A DNA stretch of 64,000 nucleotides from Corylus avellana (Eukaryota > Streptophyta > Magnoliopsida > Fagales > Betulaceae), in the NCBI RefSeq assembly GCF_901000735.1, contig NC_081541.1:6317021-6381020 (forward strand), written 5' to 3'. The notes under the pieces are model-generated. The model had not been told where the DNA came from, did no database searches, and saw only the letters and a program-made list of their open reading frames with translations. A program made the position numbers and the translations under genes. Numbering within the stretch: position 1 is the stretch's first letter; every line of letters begins with the position of its first letter. Below are positions 49,217 to 61,604 of this stretch, piece after piece.

Positions 49217-50669
49217 TGGCTGCCAATCCTAACCAGTCCACCAAAGTAGAAGATGGGTGTGCATATATATATTTTGCAGAGGTTTTTGGGTGTTTGAAGT
49301 TAAAAAGAGTCTTGGAATCCCTTGGTATATTGAGATTCCCCACCTGCTATTGGGGAGCAGGTTATAGATTTTTGTGGCTCGCAGAAATTGGAAGATAAAT
49401 TTTGCCCATGTAAAGCGTTTTGCGATTGCTCTGTATAGTGGTAGTCGTAGTAATGGTTAATTCAATTTATCAAACTGTTTTTTATCCTTTTCCTTGTAGT
49501 TGCTTTCCTTTTAGTGTTATTATCGATCATCAAAGAAGACAGCAGAAGCAAATGCTTTTGTTTTTATCATAACGTACTTTTAAGAAATATGTGATTTCGT
49601 TTTGCTCTGTCTGGATCCACAATGCATCATTTTTTGTTGGACACATGAGTTTGCGTCAAAAATTCTTGGTTTTCTCTATGGGAAAACCTGCTATGCGGTC
49701 TATCTGCAAAAGCTAAGTATTGCAGCAACCAATAGAAGATGATACAATTAATAGAATAGGACCTCCAACACTGGAATAAAAACACTTAACAAATTAAAGA
49801 CACGCCCCTCCCCAAGCCCAATGCACAAGCCTTTGCAGCCCCTGCTCAAAGCCTCGCCCAATCGCTGTCGCCTCTGCCCAACGCTCAATCGCATTCTGCA
49901 GATTTTTTTTTGTTGGTTTGTTCCTTCCAGCAAGGTGAGTTTGTTGCGATTTTTTTATTTTATTTTTTTCTAATTTTTGTTCCACTGCCCAAGCTCTGTA
50001 TTTTCAATTTTGTTGAATGATTATTGCTTGGACTTGCCTCTATTTGATACTGAGAGATTAAATTTAGTGGGTCATTTTTTATCTTTGTAGTGATAGTCAT
50101 TTTTGGATTTAACGAATGGATCTTTGCTCACTCACTGTTGTTATTCAAAATTTTAAGGAAATTCTTTTGGATTTGTTGAAATCTGAAGGATGTATGAAGT
50201 TAAGGAGCAACAAACTTTTAAGGAAATTCCTTTGGGTTTGCAGCCCAACCTAGAACACCCAGAACGCTGCTGGTCAGCATCCAGGCGTGGGTCTGGAACG
50301 CTGCCGCCCAAAACACCTGCCCAAATCGGCTAGCATCCCGCCCAGAACGCTGCTGGGCATTCGCCAAACCCATGGCGCCGCAACCCATTCTGTAAATGGA
50401 AAAATCGACGAATATGAAAAAAGAAGAGAAGAGAAGAGTTTCAGAGAGAAGAAGAAGAGAGAATTTATTAGGTGTTTTAGTTTTATTGTGTACTTGTGTA
50501 ATAAGGTGATGTATCAGTCAACTATTGGATGCTGCAAAAGGCATTGTTTGCAGATCCGCATAGTAGGGGCACTCTTTCTCTATCCACAATGGTCAACGAT
50601 TGGGCCATAAAAGATATTTGAAGACAAAAGTGTTTGGGAAGCTATGAATTGTTTTAACTAAAAGATAAT

Positions 50670-50860
50670 ACAAGGATCATCAAGGGTGGTAGTTTAATGG
50701 TTTAAGGAAGTTTTCAAGTGGTTAAGGCATGTAGTAGGGTGTGGGTTCGAATCTCCGCAATGGAGAATTCCCTCTTATGTGTCACACCCAGGTAGGATAG
50801 TTATAATTGATTTACTTCGGCCTATCCTTTTTGCTAAAAATAAAAAAAATAAATAAAGAA
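50670..50860 (+). repeat. tRNA-derived SINE-like repeat
   Basis: 'gtttaatggtttaagg' and 'aagtggttaaggcatg' precede a good B box, GTGGGTTCGAATCTCC. The tail is A-rich ('aaaaataaaaaaaataaa'). The flanks do not show a certain duplication. Confidence 0.4.
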
Positions 50861-50976
50861 AAGGGATAATCAGATTTTTTACTCTCAATATAAATAGGAG
50901 CATTTTAAAGAGCAAAAACACAAAATACCTTTCGCCAGTCATTCTTTTCATTATTATTATTATTATTATTATTTTT

Positions 50977-51789
50977 TTAATTTTTTTTTTATAAGCAAAT
51001 AAGGGAAATGAGGAATTACAAGGAGGGTGGCCAATCCAAACAACAGCCCCAACCAAACCTAATAGCAAAACAGAAACAAGAATTGAAAACCAAGCAAGGT
51101 AACAAGAGAGAATGGGTCAAAGAATGACCCGGCCCTATAAAAGTATCAATGCAGCCACAAAGGGCTGCTAAAAAAGGCAAAACAAAGAAATCCGAAGAAA
51201 TCTTTGCAAGCAGAACAGAAACTGCAATGCAAAAGGCCAGAAATGGGACACCGATAGACGGCCACACCATAATAGAAAGAAATAAATACAGACAGAATAA
51301 TACATAAAGTAAGAAAAAACAAAGACAAAACAGCAACATCAGAGACTGAAGCAGCCGACAACCGAGAGGAGGGGTGGAGGAAGACGCTGCTCGGCGGCAC
51401 GTGGCGTTCACGCTCCCGTGAGTAAGACCAACTCTCGGGCACATGGGGACCACGTACCGTCTTGCGATGGCCGGACGATGACGCAGTCGACGCCGGCAGG
51501 AAGCGGAGGGACCAAGGATCACGGAGGAGGGGCGCGTATGAGGAAATGGCTTCCTGAAAATGCTAGATCTAATTTTAAAGAAATCAAATCCAAAATCTTC
51601 AGAAAGGAAGCGAATCCGGGGCCAAGGACAACGGTTGGAGGCTGAAATCGAGCGGCTGAATGGGCTGATGGGTAAGTCCTCCGAAGAGGTGGTTATAGCC
51701 TCCGAAGAGGTGCAAAAAGTATCTGAAATAGACAGGGGAGAAAAAAGGAAAAAGGAAGGGAAGGAGGGAACCGTAGCTCCCTCCCCCAT
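50977..51789 (-). mobile_element. Retroposon-like segment with A-rich 3' end
   Basis: A 257-codon open frame (51789-51016) reads through GC-rich then T-rich sequence and ends just before 'tgtaattcctcatttccctt', 'atttgcttat', a short A run and AAT repeats (50949-50990). The 3' end looks like that of a LINE or other retroposon. The peptide has no domain I recognise and is probably not a protein. Confidence 0.4.
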
Positions 51790-53643
51790 GGCTACCAGGA
51801 AGGAAAGTTTTTCTTCAGTAAGAGGAGAGAGGGGAGAGCTCCGGAAAATTCCTAACCGTATTTTGTGTAACTCATTCTTCTTTTCATATTTGTTTCTTCT
51901 TCTAAGCTGCTAGTGCCATCTCTCTCTTCTTTTTTTCTTTACCCTTCCGTCACTGTCGCACCGCCATCAGAACCCCACCACCATAGCATTTCCAATGGTC
52001 TACGGAACAGTAAGGTGGCCGATATCTGTGGTGGCGCCAAGAAAACAACCCAAAAAAAAAAAACATTTTGTGAGTAAATTAAGGATCAAATAGCGAATCT
52101 CTTATTCTGTTGGTATTATATGTGTTGTCTATTTTCGAAAACATCAAATTCGTTTTGAAAAGTAAAACAAAACCGATCTATTTAATTATATCGGTCATAC
52201 CTCTCAATCTTACCCCGATCATTTTGTGTTGGGTTCATGTCGACTATTAAATTGACGAATCGTATCAAAAATTAACAGTTCTAACTTACTCGATTTCTTT
52301 TATTTTTTGGTGTTACACAAATATTGAGAAGGATAAAGAATAACATACTTTATTAAAAATGTTTCAGTATAGATAAAAAAATTTATTAAAAACAAAAAAA
52401 TCAGCTTTATTTTTTATTTTTTTTTATTTTTTGAAAGATTCTTTGCACGAGGTTTGAGCGAGATGGCATCTGGGATGTTACTCCCCCCATTGACCCAATA
52501 ATGTGTGGGCCAAAAAGCAGTGGCCTCAAGTTGAGTATGCCCACTCGTGATTATTCTCTTTTTTTTTGAAGGGCCCAGTGAATAACTCGTGAGCCTAACT
52601 CGAGGGCCCACTCGTGATTAACACGTGATTAGAAAACCAGAAAGCAACGTCATTCATGTCGCACTTGAGATCCTGGACGACTGAATATTGCACGATAGCG
52701 ATGTCTTTGAGTCAATGTGTACGTAAGTAAAACAATATTGTCAAATTACAAATTACGTTTTCATACAAATTACGTCTTGCATTTGTTCAACCAAAAAAAA
52801 AAAAAAAAACTTATTCCAACATATGCATCTCCGAAAATGACATGAAAAGAGGTTAGAAAAGAGGGGTGGGGGTATGTGTAATTTTAAACCATGAAATTAG
52901 GTGTTAAATTTTTGGTTAAAATAATAGCTATATAATTAGATTTATCAATTTTTAGTTTTTTATTTATTTTAAGATAAATATTAATTTAACATAACATTAA
53001 TTAGAACAACCGATATTTTCTAATTTTACTCTATCTCTTATTTAAAACAAAAATTTAACATCTTATATGTTGGGGTGTGGATCAATAGTAGAATAATAGT
53101 TATCTAATATGATATTTTCCATCATTTTGAAATAAATAACTAATTTAACGTTTGTCAAATGCAAGGTCAAATAAAAATTATAAAACTCTTTACACTTATT
53201 GATTATACTCATATTATAGTAACTGATATGGCGTGTTTTGAAAGACTTGCAATATCAACCACTTAAAAAAAAAACGCAAAAGCGTTTAAGGTCATAACAA
53301 TCATAAGTACAATGTCTGATTCCTTTCATATCGTATTCACATCGAGCATTTGGACCTCCTAGGAAAAGCTCAAATGACTTTTAACGAAAGGGCATTTGTA
53401 CTTGAAACCAACACATGTATGTAGGTAAAGAATACTTAAGAGCATAAGACAACTCTCTTGTAAGCCACTTAAAACACATAATGTTAGTTAGTGTGGGTGA
53501 AAAATAGGTGTGAAACGTAGCATTACATATCAAACAAATAAGACCTTTCAAATAGGAATCCATTGGATCCAAATCTCCAATACATTTGTTGTTTAAATTG
53601 TTAGCAATTCCAACAGTAAAATATAAGAGAATATTTATGGGAC

Positions 53644-53773
53644 GAGGAGTGCTATACATCTCAAATTTTCCTCTTAAATGATGTGTCACCATTTTATGAG
53701 ATTTATTATTTTGAGAAGTATGTCACAAACTCATAGGATGGGAACACATCATTTGGAATGTGTAACATTTCTC
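53644..53773. mobile_element. Mutator-type MITE, second copy, with 9-bp target-site duplication
   Basis: It begins GAGGAGTGCTATACATC; its reverse-complemented right end begins GAGAAATGTTACACATTCC. TTATGGGAC flanks it at 53635-53643 and 53774-53782. Terminal and internal sequence ('aatgatgtgt', 'atgagatttattatttt') match the element at 18346-18490. Confidence 0.85.
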
Positions 53774-54147
53774 TTATGGGACTCGTCTATTCAAGCAAGT
53801 GGACGAGCAGTCCAAAAATTGCTTGGACAAGTGAACTCTATATTAATTATTTTACATTAATGTCTAAATTACTTATAATCCAAGTAATAAAATTGCAAAA
53901 GAAATTATAAAGACAAGAAACTTTACTCCTCGTGTACGGGGAAATGACAAAGTAGTAGAAGGAAGAAAAGTGCAGATTCCCAATTATTTCTGAAATGCCT
54001 GAGACGAGATTGCCTGCGGGCGGGATGTTCCCAACTTTGCTACATCTGACAAACTGTTTAAACTTATTCCCTGCAACTGTTTGGACTATGCAATTTTGTC
54101 AACCACTTTAATCAAAACAGTAGATTTATATAGTCTTATAACAATTC

Positions 54148-54380
54148 AGGTCGGTTTGAAATTGCGTTTGAATGGCTTAAAAGTGCTTTTAACATTCAAA
54201 AAATCCGTTTTAAAAAAAAAAACTCATTTGGTAAAAAAATTAAAAACACTTTTGAGAATACAAAAAGTTTAAAAATGACCAAAACGTATCTTTGGCAAAA
54301 GCTTAAAAATAAAGTTTTTACTCAAAAGCTCTTTTTAACTTAAAAGCTCTATTTTTCGAACGCAATCCCAAACAGGACCT
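54148..54380. mobile_element. Foldback MITE of the 'GGTCCnTTTGGGATTG' kind, second copy
   Basis: The left end is AGGTCGGTTTGAAATTGCG and the reverse-complemented right end is AGGTCCTGTTTGGGATTGCG. The interior has short 'aaaagctttt'-type units. It shares its terminal motif with 12511-12836. Confidence 0.65.
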
Positions 54381-54696
54381 TCATGTAAATAGGAAAATGC
54401 TTGATTTTATTGTTCCTATTAAAAAAAAAAAAAGAAAAAAAAATTTACACACTGATATCAGTGACAGTTAAAATTAAATTTAATCATTAACTTGATAAAT
54501 GGTAAATAGATTTATAAATTCACATGATAGTTCATGTGTCATTGCCTTATTAGCTCATATAAACACTTCACTAATGTAAACAAAGCTTTTAAGTTTTGTC
54601 CAAAGTGAGGCCCAATTCGTTAATGGTTCCTGTTCTTCTAGTAGGTGCGAAGGTAGGCTTAGAGCGGCCCAAAAGCCCAGCCAATCAGGTTAACTG

Positions 54697-54748
54697 TGTG
54701 TCGGCAGTTAATTTTTTTTCTTAAAAAAAAAAAAAAATGTGTCGGCAG
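54697..54748. repeat. 11-bp direct repeat flanking a T/A tract
   Basis: TGTGTCGGCAG occurs at 54697-54707 and 54738-54748. The 30 bp between them are a T run followed by a run of 15 A. Confidence 0.8.
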
Positions 54749-55404
54749 GTTGTTCAAACTTCAAAGCATAGAAATCAACGAATCAAGAAAAAGATTGAAA
54801 AGGAAAATGAAAAGCTCACCTTAACCCATCTCTTATAACATCTTTTTTTTGTTTAATCAAATCTCTTATAACATCATCAGCATCCATTGATGTTGTTTGC
54901 TTGTTTGATAAGATTTGAACATTTAAATATTACACCTTTCTTAATCCATCGTTTTCACTTCAACGGTTACCCATGGACAAAGTTATTTAAAATTAAATAC
55001 TTCTTCTTTTCACCTACTCCATTTAGTTAGCCAATCAAATTAAATAACTTTATCATCAATCACTAATCCATATCCCTTAACCTCTTTTTCTCTTCTCCTT
55101 TTCATAGGAGTTATTGTACAAAGGCTTGCTATGATATGGAAGAAGCTCCACGCTACTCTGGTCAAGGATTTAAAATAAATAAATAAATAAATAAATCTGA
55201 CTTCTATGAAAATGATTTAAAAGATCAAACGAAAAAACAAAAAATAGTGATATGTTCTGTAAAAACTTGTGATGAAATATAACATATAAAATGATTTCAA
55301 TTCAATTTAATCATGATGCCCCATTGTACGCAAACTTGAGATTAATAGTTGGTCATCTAACTGAGGAGGCTCACGGGGTCGTCAGTAGTCTCCAGCAATA
55401 GAAA

Positions 55405-55545
55405 GTTAATCATGTTAAGCGTATTGCTAATGAGACGACCTATTGTCTTGCGAATGAAGCACTATCTCTTAACGAGAAACGGGTTTTCATTGAGGAAGTT
55501 CTCTATTGTATTGTTGATGTTATCTTTGTTGAGTGGTGTGCTTAA
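55405..55545 (+). pseudogene. RNase H C-terminal relic of a plant LINE
   Basis: In one frame the 46 codons before the stop at 55543 contain VNHVKRIANE, then CLANEALSLNEKR and IEEV. This matches the usual C-terminal RNase H pattern of plant non-LTR elements (V-R-x-x-N...AH-x-LA...EA...E). Upstream the frame is broken by stops. No other part of the element was seen nearby. Confidence 0.6.
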
Positions 55546-56001
55546 ATTGTTCATTAATAAAGATTATGCTCAAACACTTAAAAACAAAAAATAGTTGGTA
55601 TACACAATACAAAAGCAAGTAAATAGAAAACAAAGAAAGATAAAAAAGAAACTATGTCGGGAAATTTATGTTAAGGATATAAATCATTTTGATTAATGAG
55701 GATTTGATTTGTAATTATTGTTGATTTGATTTTTTATTAATTACCCTTAATTCAAGGGATTTGTTTTGTATTTGAAAGTATGTCAAAGCTCTATAAATAG
55801 AACTATATACTCAAATCATACATAAAGAAAATATGTAGTCTATTGAAGTTTTAGTGTGCGGATGTAAGCTATATGCCGAATCACCTTAATTTCTGTGTCT
55901 TTCTCTTTTTCCTTTATTCTATATTATTTCGCTTTATATTTATCTTATTATATGTTTCTCTAATTTATATGCCCACATTTCTGCAACATTCCAACTTGGG
56001 T

Positions 56002-56040
<39 letters not shown>

Positions 56041-56589
56041 GCAGATATTTCTATTGGTAAGTTCAACCAAAGTGAATTTGGTCATGGATGAACCCACTAA
56101 AAAAGTTAAATACAAAGAAAATAAACAGTAAAAGGAAGGTTGAAGAGATAATTAAGTGGGGGAGGGGGGGTGATGTGCAAATAAGTGCAATGTCGTGAAA
56201 AAGTAAAATTAGATATCCCCCACAAAATCAAAAAAATCTTAAAGCTACGTGCCTACGACAAGAAACTGCTCTGAAAATGACAAGAATTGATTACTTTTCT
56301 TATGCTAATCAAAATTTATTGACAGGAAAGCATCATTTTCACCAAATTACACCTTTCCAGCTCAAAGTCTTGAATCTGGGAAAGAGATTGTGCATGAAAT
56401 TCTAAGGAAAGTTTTAATTCAATTTGACCCATTTAACATGTGGACAAATTCATTGGTTGAACTTCTGGTCCTGCATCCTCATTCCCTAATTCTAGGCCTG
56501 CTTCAGGCTCAGGTGGCCAATTTGTAACCTTAATTCAGTCACCATTTTTCGGGCTTGATAAAGACATTTGGCCAAACTTTTTCCATCTT

Positions 56590-56689
56590 NNNNNNNNNNN
56601 NNNNNNNNNNNNNNNNNNNNNNNNNNNNNNNNNNNNNNNNNNNNNNNNNNNNNNNNNNNNNNNNNNNNNNNNNNNNNNNNNNNNNNNNN
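56590..56689. other. Assembly gap of 100 N
   Basis: Exactly 100 N, which is usually a placeholder for an unknown distance. It separates unique sequence on the left from the truncated xylosidase copy B on the right. Confidence 1.
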
Positions 56690-58501
56690 GAAAAGTTGTG
56701 TAATGATTTAATATATATATTGGATTACCCATTGAAACCCCAGCGGCCTCTGGCAGTCTTAGATAGCAGATTATAATCTGCACAGCTTGGGACGCCATTG
56801 ACACGGTTGTACGCACACATTATCCCACTGGCTCGCCCTTCTTCTACGCAGCTCTGGAATGGAGGTTGATATGTGTCCGCCATATCTTGCACCGTCACCT
56901 GCAATGAACACCGACTTTAAATTATGACTAAAAAAGAGATACGATCGATTTCATTAGAAATGAAAAAGAGACGTTGCATTAATGTTTCAGAAATATTATG
57001 ATTACTAACTCTTTTATTAAGATATAAATACTAAATGACGTGAAACTCATTTATTGGTATTTGTATAATTTTTTTTATTAATTGTTTTGATCATCTTTAA
57101 TGAATAAGCTTCACGTCATGATAGTATTCATATGTTAGTAAAAAAATTAGTAATCCTAACATTTCACTGTTTGTTTTCTAAAACTAAAAAAATTTACACT
57201 ACATCATGGTAATATTCATATGCTAGTAAAAGAATTTTACTGTTTGTTTTCTCAAACTATAAAAATTTAGGATGCGACAAATTTTATCCCACAAAAAGAT
57301 AAAAAATAATAAAACAAAAATACTCTTAAAAGTTTGGGCAAAAAAAAAAAAACTAATATAAATCCAAAACACCATAACCCAACAATGGCCACCCACCCAC
57401 CGAGCTGGTTTATTAACCTTTATTTTAGTTTATATAATAATATACTAATTATAATGCCCTCGAAAAAAGCCATAAAAGAAAGCAACAAAGACGTTGGAGC
57501 AGAACACTGTGTCCCATAAAGGAGCAGAGCTGCAGAAGAAGCCATAAAAGAAAGCAACAAAGACATTGGAGCAAATGGAAATGAATGAGCGTGAGCCAAG
57601 TATGGGGGGCTTCAAAGTTGAACACTTACGCGAGCATCGAAAACGAAGCGGTTTACGCCCTTCCAGTCGTCCAAATCATAAGCCGTGAAATGCTTGCAAC
57701 AAGCCGAAGCTTGAAGTCTCCCTTTGAGCTTCCCACCCTCGAAGGAGTCCCCCTGAACACCCCTCACATATGCCGCTGCATACCTCCCTGTCACCAATGG
57801 ATCCTCTCCAGGCGTCTCTTGCCCTCTCCCCCATCTTGGGTCCCTAAATATATTTATATTCGGAGCCCAAAACGTCATCCCCTCCGCTTGCCCTGCATTG
57901 TACACCGCTCTAGCCTCAGCTCCAATCACCTTAACAAAAACATAATACAGTTAATTAAGAAACTTCCCATTATAAAAAATTAAGTGATTAAATCGTTCGA
58001 ATTAAGTGATTTAACGGACTCACCTGGCCGATGCGATACCAGAGATGGGTATCAAAGGAAGCGGCAGTCAGAATAACCTGAGGGAAGCTTGTGGCGGCCT
58101 TGATAGCCCCATTAAAATGGATGCCGGGGCCAACGTTGGCAACGCCGTGTAAAGCCTCGGACCACCACTGGTAGCCGGGGATGCCGAGGCGGGGGATCGG
58201 AGGCGCTGTGTTAACGAGCTGAGAGATCTTCTCGTCCAATGTGAGGCGGGATACGAGGTCCTGGACTCGTTTCCTGATGGGTAGTGAGGTTTGGCAGAAA
58301 GGGAACGATTTCGTTGATGGGTTGGATGCGTCACATGAAAATGGAGGCTGAGTTGACTCAGTAGTATGCACAAGGAGGAGAAGGGATACGAGAGAGAGGC
58401 AATGGATAAGTCCCATTCTGTACTGAAGAAGAAGATGTGAAAGCAGAGGAGAGGAAAGGGAAGGAGTGAAAGTTATAGACTTGTAGTGACAGAGGTCAGT
58501 G
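56690..58501 (-). CDS. Beta-D-xylosidase copy B, partial (exons 1-3 only, cut by assembly gaps)
   Basis: Exons 58416-58024, 57929-57630 and 56898-56729 equal exons 1-3 of copy A, with intact frames and splice sites. They encode residues 1-288, covering the signal peptide and the first part of the GH3 barrel. The nucleophile exon and everything after it are missing because the sequence stops at the gap at 56590-56689. Copy B matches copy A without visible difference from about 28130 to 29277, but differs in intron 2 by a roughly 28-bp insertion near 56947, a shorter A tract near 57340 and several substitutions. Exon 3 has one silent change. It could be a real tandem paralogue or the other haplotype placed in series. 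Confidence 0.85.
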
Positions 58502-58601
58502 NNNNNNNNNNNNNNNNNNNNNNNNNNNNNNNNNNNNNNNNNNNNNNNNNNNNNNNNNNNNNNNNNNNNNNNNNNNNNNNNNNNNNNNNNNNNNNNNNNN
58601 N
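58502..58601. other. Assembly gap of 100 N
   Basis: Exactly 100 N between the promoter side of copy B and the middle of exon 5 of copy C. If the copies are truly in tandem, the missing 3' part of copy C (about 1.33 kb in copy A) and the rest of the copy B promoter must lie here. Confidence 1.
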
Positions 58602-61600
58602 AACAGAGAAAAGGTTGCGAAGGGCCCTGTCTATTTCTGATTCAGGTAACTTTTTCTGCTCTACTGCTTTCTTGGTATGGTTCTGCAAGTAGGATCCGCA
58701 ATCGACATCCATTCCTGTAAATATTGTTCCAATACATGCAAGCAACGGCAGAGCTTGTTAGTTTTGTCAAGTTTCTCAATCAAGAATAAGTCCTATGGAG
58801 TTTGAGTGCATTATAAATCCGTCAAAGAGCTATGTTATATACTACTCCCTTATTTCACTGTATTGATGTGTCCGTGCAGAATGGGATGAGATGAGATGTA
58901 GTATATCTAATCGTAAAGAGAAATGTTAAAAACCACCCCCAATCTCGCTCCTATCCTATTGAGTTGATGTAGCAATACCCATTTGCCTTTGATTTTTTTT
59001 TTTTCTCTTACAAGGTCTGATAGGTACTGTCATTACAGTCTAATGAGATGGGGTGAGGTGAGAGTAGTTTTTAGCATTACTCAATTGTAAAAGAAACTAA
59101 ATTATGATAAGTGACTAACATAGAAAGTCGGAAGTTACTTAAAACACAAGTATAAAATGAATGGATCTGAAAATAGGATTATTCAAACCTTTGAGTGAAG
59201 ATAAACCCAAGAAAAAAAAAAGAAAAAGAAAAAACCCATAGACAGTAACAATTTTAGTTCACCTTGGGCCAGAACGACGGCATCTCAAAGAAAAAGTAGG
59301 ATAAACTCCATTTAGAGGGCCCCAAGATTGGACTTATGGTAACTGTGGACCAATTATCGATGATTACGACTTTTGACTTAAACCCAGTTGGGCCCCTGAG
59401 TAGGTGGGCCGTACGATTAACAAAGAGGCAATGCGGGCAGCTAGTGAAAGGACACTTCTACCCAATGGAAAAGAAAAAAAAAAAGTACAGAAAACAAAAG
59501 GCGACCGACACGAAATTCTTGACAATAGACCTACACATGAACACAGGCCAATGGATAAAGAAATAGTGTAATTGTCTGTAAGGTTTTGATTTCAGACGAT
59601 TAATTGTTTAATCTTACACGATAATGTGATCATATTAGAAGAAATATATGTTAAAAATTGTAATTTTTTTGGGGTATTGCAATTGAAAAAAGCAATTAAT
59701 GGGAATAAAAAAGAAAAGAAAAATGATCCGACCGTACCAGCTTTGAGGACATCAACAACAGCATCTTCTGGTGTTTTAGCATATCTTTGGTTGTCAAAGA
59801 TGATAGAGACAGCATCGCAATCTGATGTGATGTAGCTGTTCATTTTCAACAGGAAGACGAGCAATTTAATTAGTGAGTGTGCAAAGTTTGAGAAAAGTTG
59901 TAAATGATTTACTGCATATAATATATTGGATTACCCATTGAAACCCCATCGGCCTCTGGCAGTCTTAGATAGCAGATTATAATCTGCACAGCTTGGGACG
60001 CCATTGACACGGTTGTACGCACACATTATCCCACTGGCTCGCCCTTCTTCTACGCAGCTCTGGAATGGAGGTTGATATGTGTCCGCCATATCTTGCACCG
60101 TCACCTGCAATGAACACCGACTTTAAATTATGACTAAAAAAGAGATACGATCGCATTAATGTTTCAGAAATATTAGGATTACTAACTCTTTTATTAAGAT
60201 ATGAGTACTAAATGACGTGGAACTCATTTATTGGTATTTGTATAATTTTTTTTATTAATTGTTTTGATCATCTTTAATGAATAAGTTCACGTCATAATAG
60301 TATTCATATGTTAGTAAAAGAATTAGTACTCCTAACATTTTCCTATTTGTTTTCTAAAACTAAAAAAATTTACACTACATCATGTTAATATTCATATGCT
60401 AGTAAAAGAATTTTACTGTTTGTTTTCTCAAACTATAAAAATTTACTATGCGACAAATTTTGTCCCACAAAAAGATAAAAAAATAATAAAACAAAAATAC
60501 TCTTAAAAGTTTGGACAAGAAAGGAAAAAAAGAAAAAAAACTAATATAAATCCAAAACACCATAACCCAACAATGGCCACCCACCCACCGAGCTGGTTTA
60601 TTAACCTTTATTTTAGTTTATATAATAATATACTAATTATAATGCCCTCGAAAAAAGCCATAAAAGAAAGCAACAAAGACGTTGGAGCAGAACACTGTGT
60701 CCCATAAAGGAGCAGAGCTGCAGAAGAAGCCATAAAAGAAAGCAACAAAGACATTGGAGCAAATGGAAATGAATGAGCGTGAGCCAAGTATGGGGGGCTT
60801 CAAAGTTGAACACTTACGCGAGCATCGAAAACGAAGCGGTTTACGCCCTTCCAGTCGTCCAAATCATAAGCCGTGAAATGCTTGCAACAAGCCGAAGCTT
60901 GAAGTCTCCCTTTGAGCTTCCCACCCTCGAAGGAGTCCCCCTGAACACCCCTCACATATGCCGCTGCATACCTCCCTGTCACCAATGGATCCTCTCCAGG
61001 CGTCTCTTGCCCTCTCCCCCATCTTGGGTCCCTAAATATATTTATATTCGGAGCCCAAAACGTCATCCCCTCCGCTTGCCCTGCATTGTACACCGCTCTA
61101 GCCTCAGCTCCAATCACCTTAACAAAAACATAATACAGTTAATTAAGAAACTTCCCATTATAAAAAATTAAGTGATTAAATCGTTCGAATTAAGTGATTT
61201 AACGGACTCACCTGGCCGATGCGATACCAGAGATGGGTATCAAAGGAAGCGGCAGTCAGAATAACCTGAGGGAAGCTTGTGGCGGCCTTGATAGCCCCAT
61301 TAAAATGGATGCCGGGGCCAACGTTGGCAACGCCGTGTAATGCCTCGGACCACCACTGGTAGCCGGGGATGCCGAGGCGGGGGATCGGAGGCGCTGTGTT
61401 AACGAGCTGAGAGATCTTCTCGTCCAATGTGAGGCGGGATACGAGGTCCTGGACTCGTTTCTTGATGGGTAGTGAGGTTTGGCAGAAAGGGAACGATTTC
61501 GTTGATGGGTTAGATGCGTCACATGAAAACGGAGGCTGAGTTGACTCAGTAGTATGCACAAGGAGGAGAAGGGATACGAGAGAGAGGCAATGGATAAGTC

Positions 61601-61604
61601 CCAT
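58602..61604 (-). CDS. Beta-D-xylosidase copy C, partial (exons 1-4 and start of exon 5)
   Basis: Exons 61604-61212, 61117-60818, 60104-59935, 59835-59738 and 58714-58602 (exon 5, only 113 nt before the gap). Frames and splice sites are intact. The nucleophile motif TSDCDAV is present; the GH3 C-terminal and Fn3-like domains are lost in the gap. From 58602 to about 61340 I see no difference from copy A, introns included. From 61341 on, substitutions appear, among them Arg48 to Lys. The leader carries an 8-bp insertion at about 61674-61681. Whether this is a second locus or an allele cannot be decided here. Confidence 0.88.

Larger units (their letters stand above)
49217..56589. other. Intergenic region between the WD40 gene and the assembly gap
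   Basis: The WD40 3' UTR presumably occupies the first few hundred bases. A C-rich block at about 49800-50400 has the repeated motif CCCAGAACGCTGCTGG (about 50258 and 50340). Then come a tRNA-like repeat, a retroposon-like segment, two MITEs, an RNase-H relic and a TA microsatellite (about 56003-56034). The ends at 52440-52640 include GCCCACTCGTGATTA twice. Nothing recognisable is seen at 56100-56589. Confidence 0.6.
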
